Below, piece by piece: positions 6,325-7,206 of a stretch of DNA of 7,206 bases. Each line of letters starts with the position of its first letter. Position 1 is the first letter of the stretch. Source of the DNA: Pseudomonadota bacterium (lineage in GTDB: Bacteria; Pseudomonadota; Gammaproteobacteria; Enterobacterales; Enterobacteriaceae); NCBI GenBank assembly GCA_023425455.1, contig JAFACP010000104.1, positions 1-7,206 of the forward strand. The letters run 5' to 3'. The translations under genes and the position numbers were made by a program. The notes beneath the pieces are model-generated. The model searched no databases. It had not been told where the DNA came from and saw only the letters and a program-made list of their open reading frames with translations.

Positions 6325-7206
6325 GTGAAACATCTGACACACATGGTGGAACAACATAAACAGGGGCACGCAAACGGGATCTATGCCGTCTGCTCCGCTC
6401 ATCCGCTGGTACTTGAAGCCGCCATTCGTTACGCCCATACGCAAAATACGCCGCTGCTGATTGAGGCCACCTCAAACCAGGTGGACCAGTTCGGCGGCTA
6501 TACCGGTATGACCCCCGCCGATTTTCGCGGCGCGGTTTACCAGCTGGCGCAATCGCTGGGCTTTCCGCTACAGCAGCTGATCCTCGGCGGCGATCACCTT
6601 GGGCCAAACCGCTGGCAACATCAGCCCGCAGTTCAGGCGATGGCCAAGGCCGAGGAACTGATCAAAAGCTATGTCGCGGCAGGTTTCAAAAAGATCCACC
6701 TCGACTGCAGCATGTCCTGTGAGGACGATCCGGTGCCGTTGACCGATGCCATTGTTGCTGCGCGTGCGGCCCGCCTGGCGAAAATTGCCGAAGAGACCTG
6801 TCGGGAGCAGTCTGGCGTCTCCGGCCTTGTTTATGTCATCGGCACGGAGGTACCCGTCCCCGGCGGCGCGCATGAGGCGCTGACCGAACTGGACGTCACC
6901 TCGCCAGAGGCTGCGCGAGCTACCCTTGAAGCGCACCGGCAGGCATTCGAAAACGCCGGGTTAAGCGCTGTCTGGCCGCGCATTATTGGCCTGGTCGTTC
7001 AGCCCGGCGTCGAGTTCGATCACACCCATGTTATTGACTACCAGCCACAGAAGGCGGCGGCCTTAAAGAGCATGGCTGAAACCTGTGACACACTGGTCTT
7101 TGAAGCCCACTCCACCGATTACCAGACGCCGCAGGCGCTGCGTCAGCTGGTAAACGATCACTTCGCGATCCTCAAAGTTGGCCCGGCGCTCACCTTTGCT
7201 CTGCGT
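6325..7206 (+). CDS. kbaZ: Tagatose-1,6-bisphosphate aldolase accessory subunit KbaZ (partial, runs off right edge)
   Basis: KbaZ (also called AgaZ) is the cytoplasmic GatZ/KbaZ-family subunit that KbaY needs for full activity and stability in cleaving D-tagatose 1,6-bisphosphate to glyceraldehyde 3-phosphate and dihydroxyacetone phosphate. This is a late step of galactosamine/N-acetylgalactosamine use. The frame opens with a GTG, is unbroken, and gives 294 of about 426 family residues before the window ends. The family stretches are [15 protein letters not shown] (23-37), [17 protein letters not shown] (46-62), [10 protein letters not shown] (88-97), HLDCSMSC (125-132), [12 protein letters not shown] (173-184), [17 protein letters not shown] (217-233) and [11 protein letters not shown] (259-269). 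The start VKHLTHMV aligns with E. coli KbaZ MKHLTEMV. An in-frame ATG at 6313 would add MERK, but it lacks a ribosome site. It is divergent from agaR. The paralogue gatZ is the alternative, made unlikely by the agaR neighbour. Confidence 0.94.
   Translation, partial: MKHLTHMVEQHKQGHANGIYAVCSAHPLVLEAAIRYAHTQNTPLLIEATSNQVDQFGGYTGMTPADFRGAVYQLAQSLGFPLQQLILGGDHLGPNRWQHQPAVQAMAKAEELIKSYVAAGFKKIHLDCSMSCEDDPVPLTDAIVAARAARLAKIAEETCREQSGVSGLVYVIGTEVPVPGGAHEALTELDVTSPEAARATLEAHRQAFENAGLSAVWPRIIGLVVQPGVEFDHTHVIDYQPQKAAALKSMAETCDTLVFEAHSTDYQTPQALRQLVNDHFAILKVGPALTFALR

Noticed and set aside
6197..6936. Two minus-strand frames antisense to kbaZ (6197-6607 and 6568-6936)
   Set aside because: They overlap the well-conserved kbaZ coding sequence and have no supporting motif.
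1..7206. Search for a novel or mobile system
   Set aside because: All genes are recognisable members of the conserved gar and aga loci; no integrase, transposase, terminal repeats, CRISPR-like spacing or unexplained coding region was seen.

Overview
This window reads as a chromosomal stretch from a member of the Enterobacteriaceae that is related to, but distinct from, Escherichia coli. Every gene has a close counterpart in the E. coli K-12 gar and aga loci as I remember those proteins. Protein lengths are identical or nearly so, and the substitutions are scattered and mostly conservative. Coding DNA is GC-rich and the two regulatory gaps are AT-rich. I see no insertion sequence, phage gene, CRISPR array, tRNA or rRNA.

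Layout, left to right. (1) Positions 1-3131, minus strand: the garP-garL-garR-garK operon, with only the first nine codons of garK inside the window. (2) Positions 3132-3621: a 490-bp AT-rich divergent regulatory region holding a good CRP-type site, paired TGCACA repeats and a helically phased tandem repeat. (3) Positions 3622-5193, plus strand: garD. (4) Positions 5194-5263: a 70-bp convergent gap with GC-rich hairpins. (5) Positions 5264-6073, minus strand: agaR. (6) Positions 6074-6324: a divergent control region with four AgaR-type operator candidates. (7) Positions 6325-7206, plus strand: kbaZ (agaZ), cut by the window edge.

How the genes work together. GarP imports galactarate/glucarate. 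GarD dehydrates galactarate to 5-dehydro-4-deoxy-D-glucarate. GarL cleaves that to pyruvate and tartronate semialdehyde. GarR reduces the semialdehyde to D-glycerate, and GarK phosphorylates it to 2-phosphoglycerate for glycolysis. The set is a complete galactarate route split over two divergent transcripts. The right part begins the separate N-acetylgalactosamine/galactosamine locus: AgaR is its repressor, and KbaZ is the accessory subunit of tagatose-1,6-bisphosphate aldolase.

I do not find a new biological system here. The points most worth a second look are regulatory or comparative: the prlF-yhaV toxin-antitoxin pair that lies between garD and agaR in E. coli K-12 is absent, four AgaR operators surround the agaR/kbaZ promoters, repeats in the garP/garD gap may bind the activator CdaR, and a GNRA-capped hairpin separates garR from garK.
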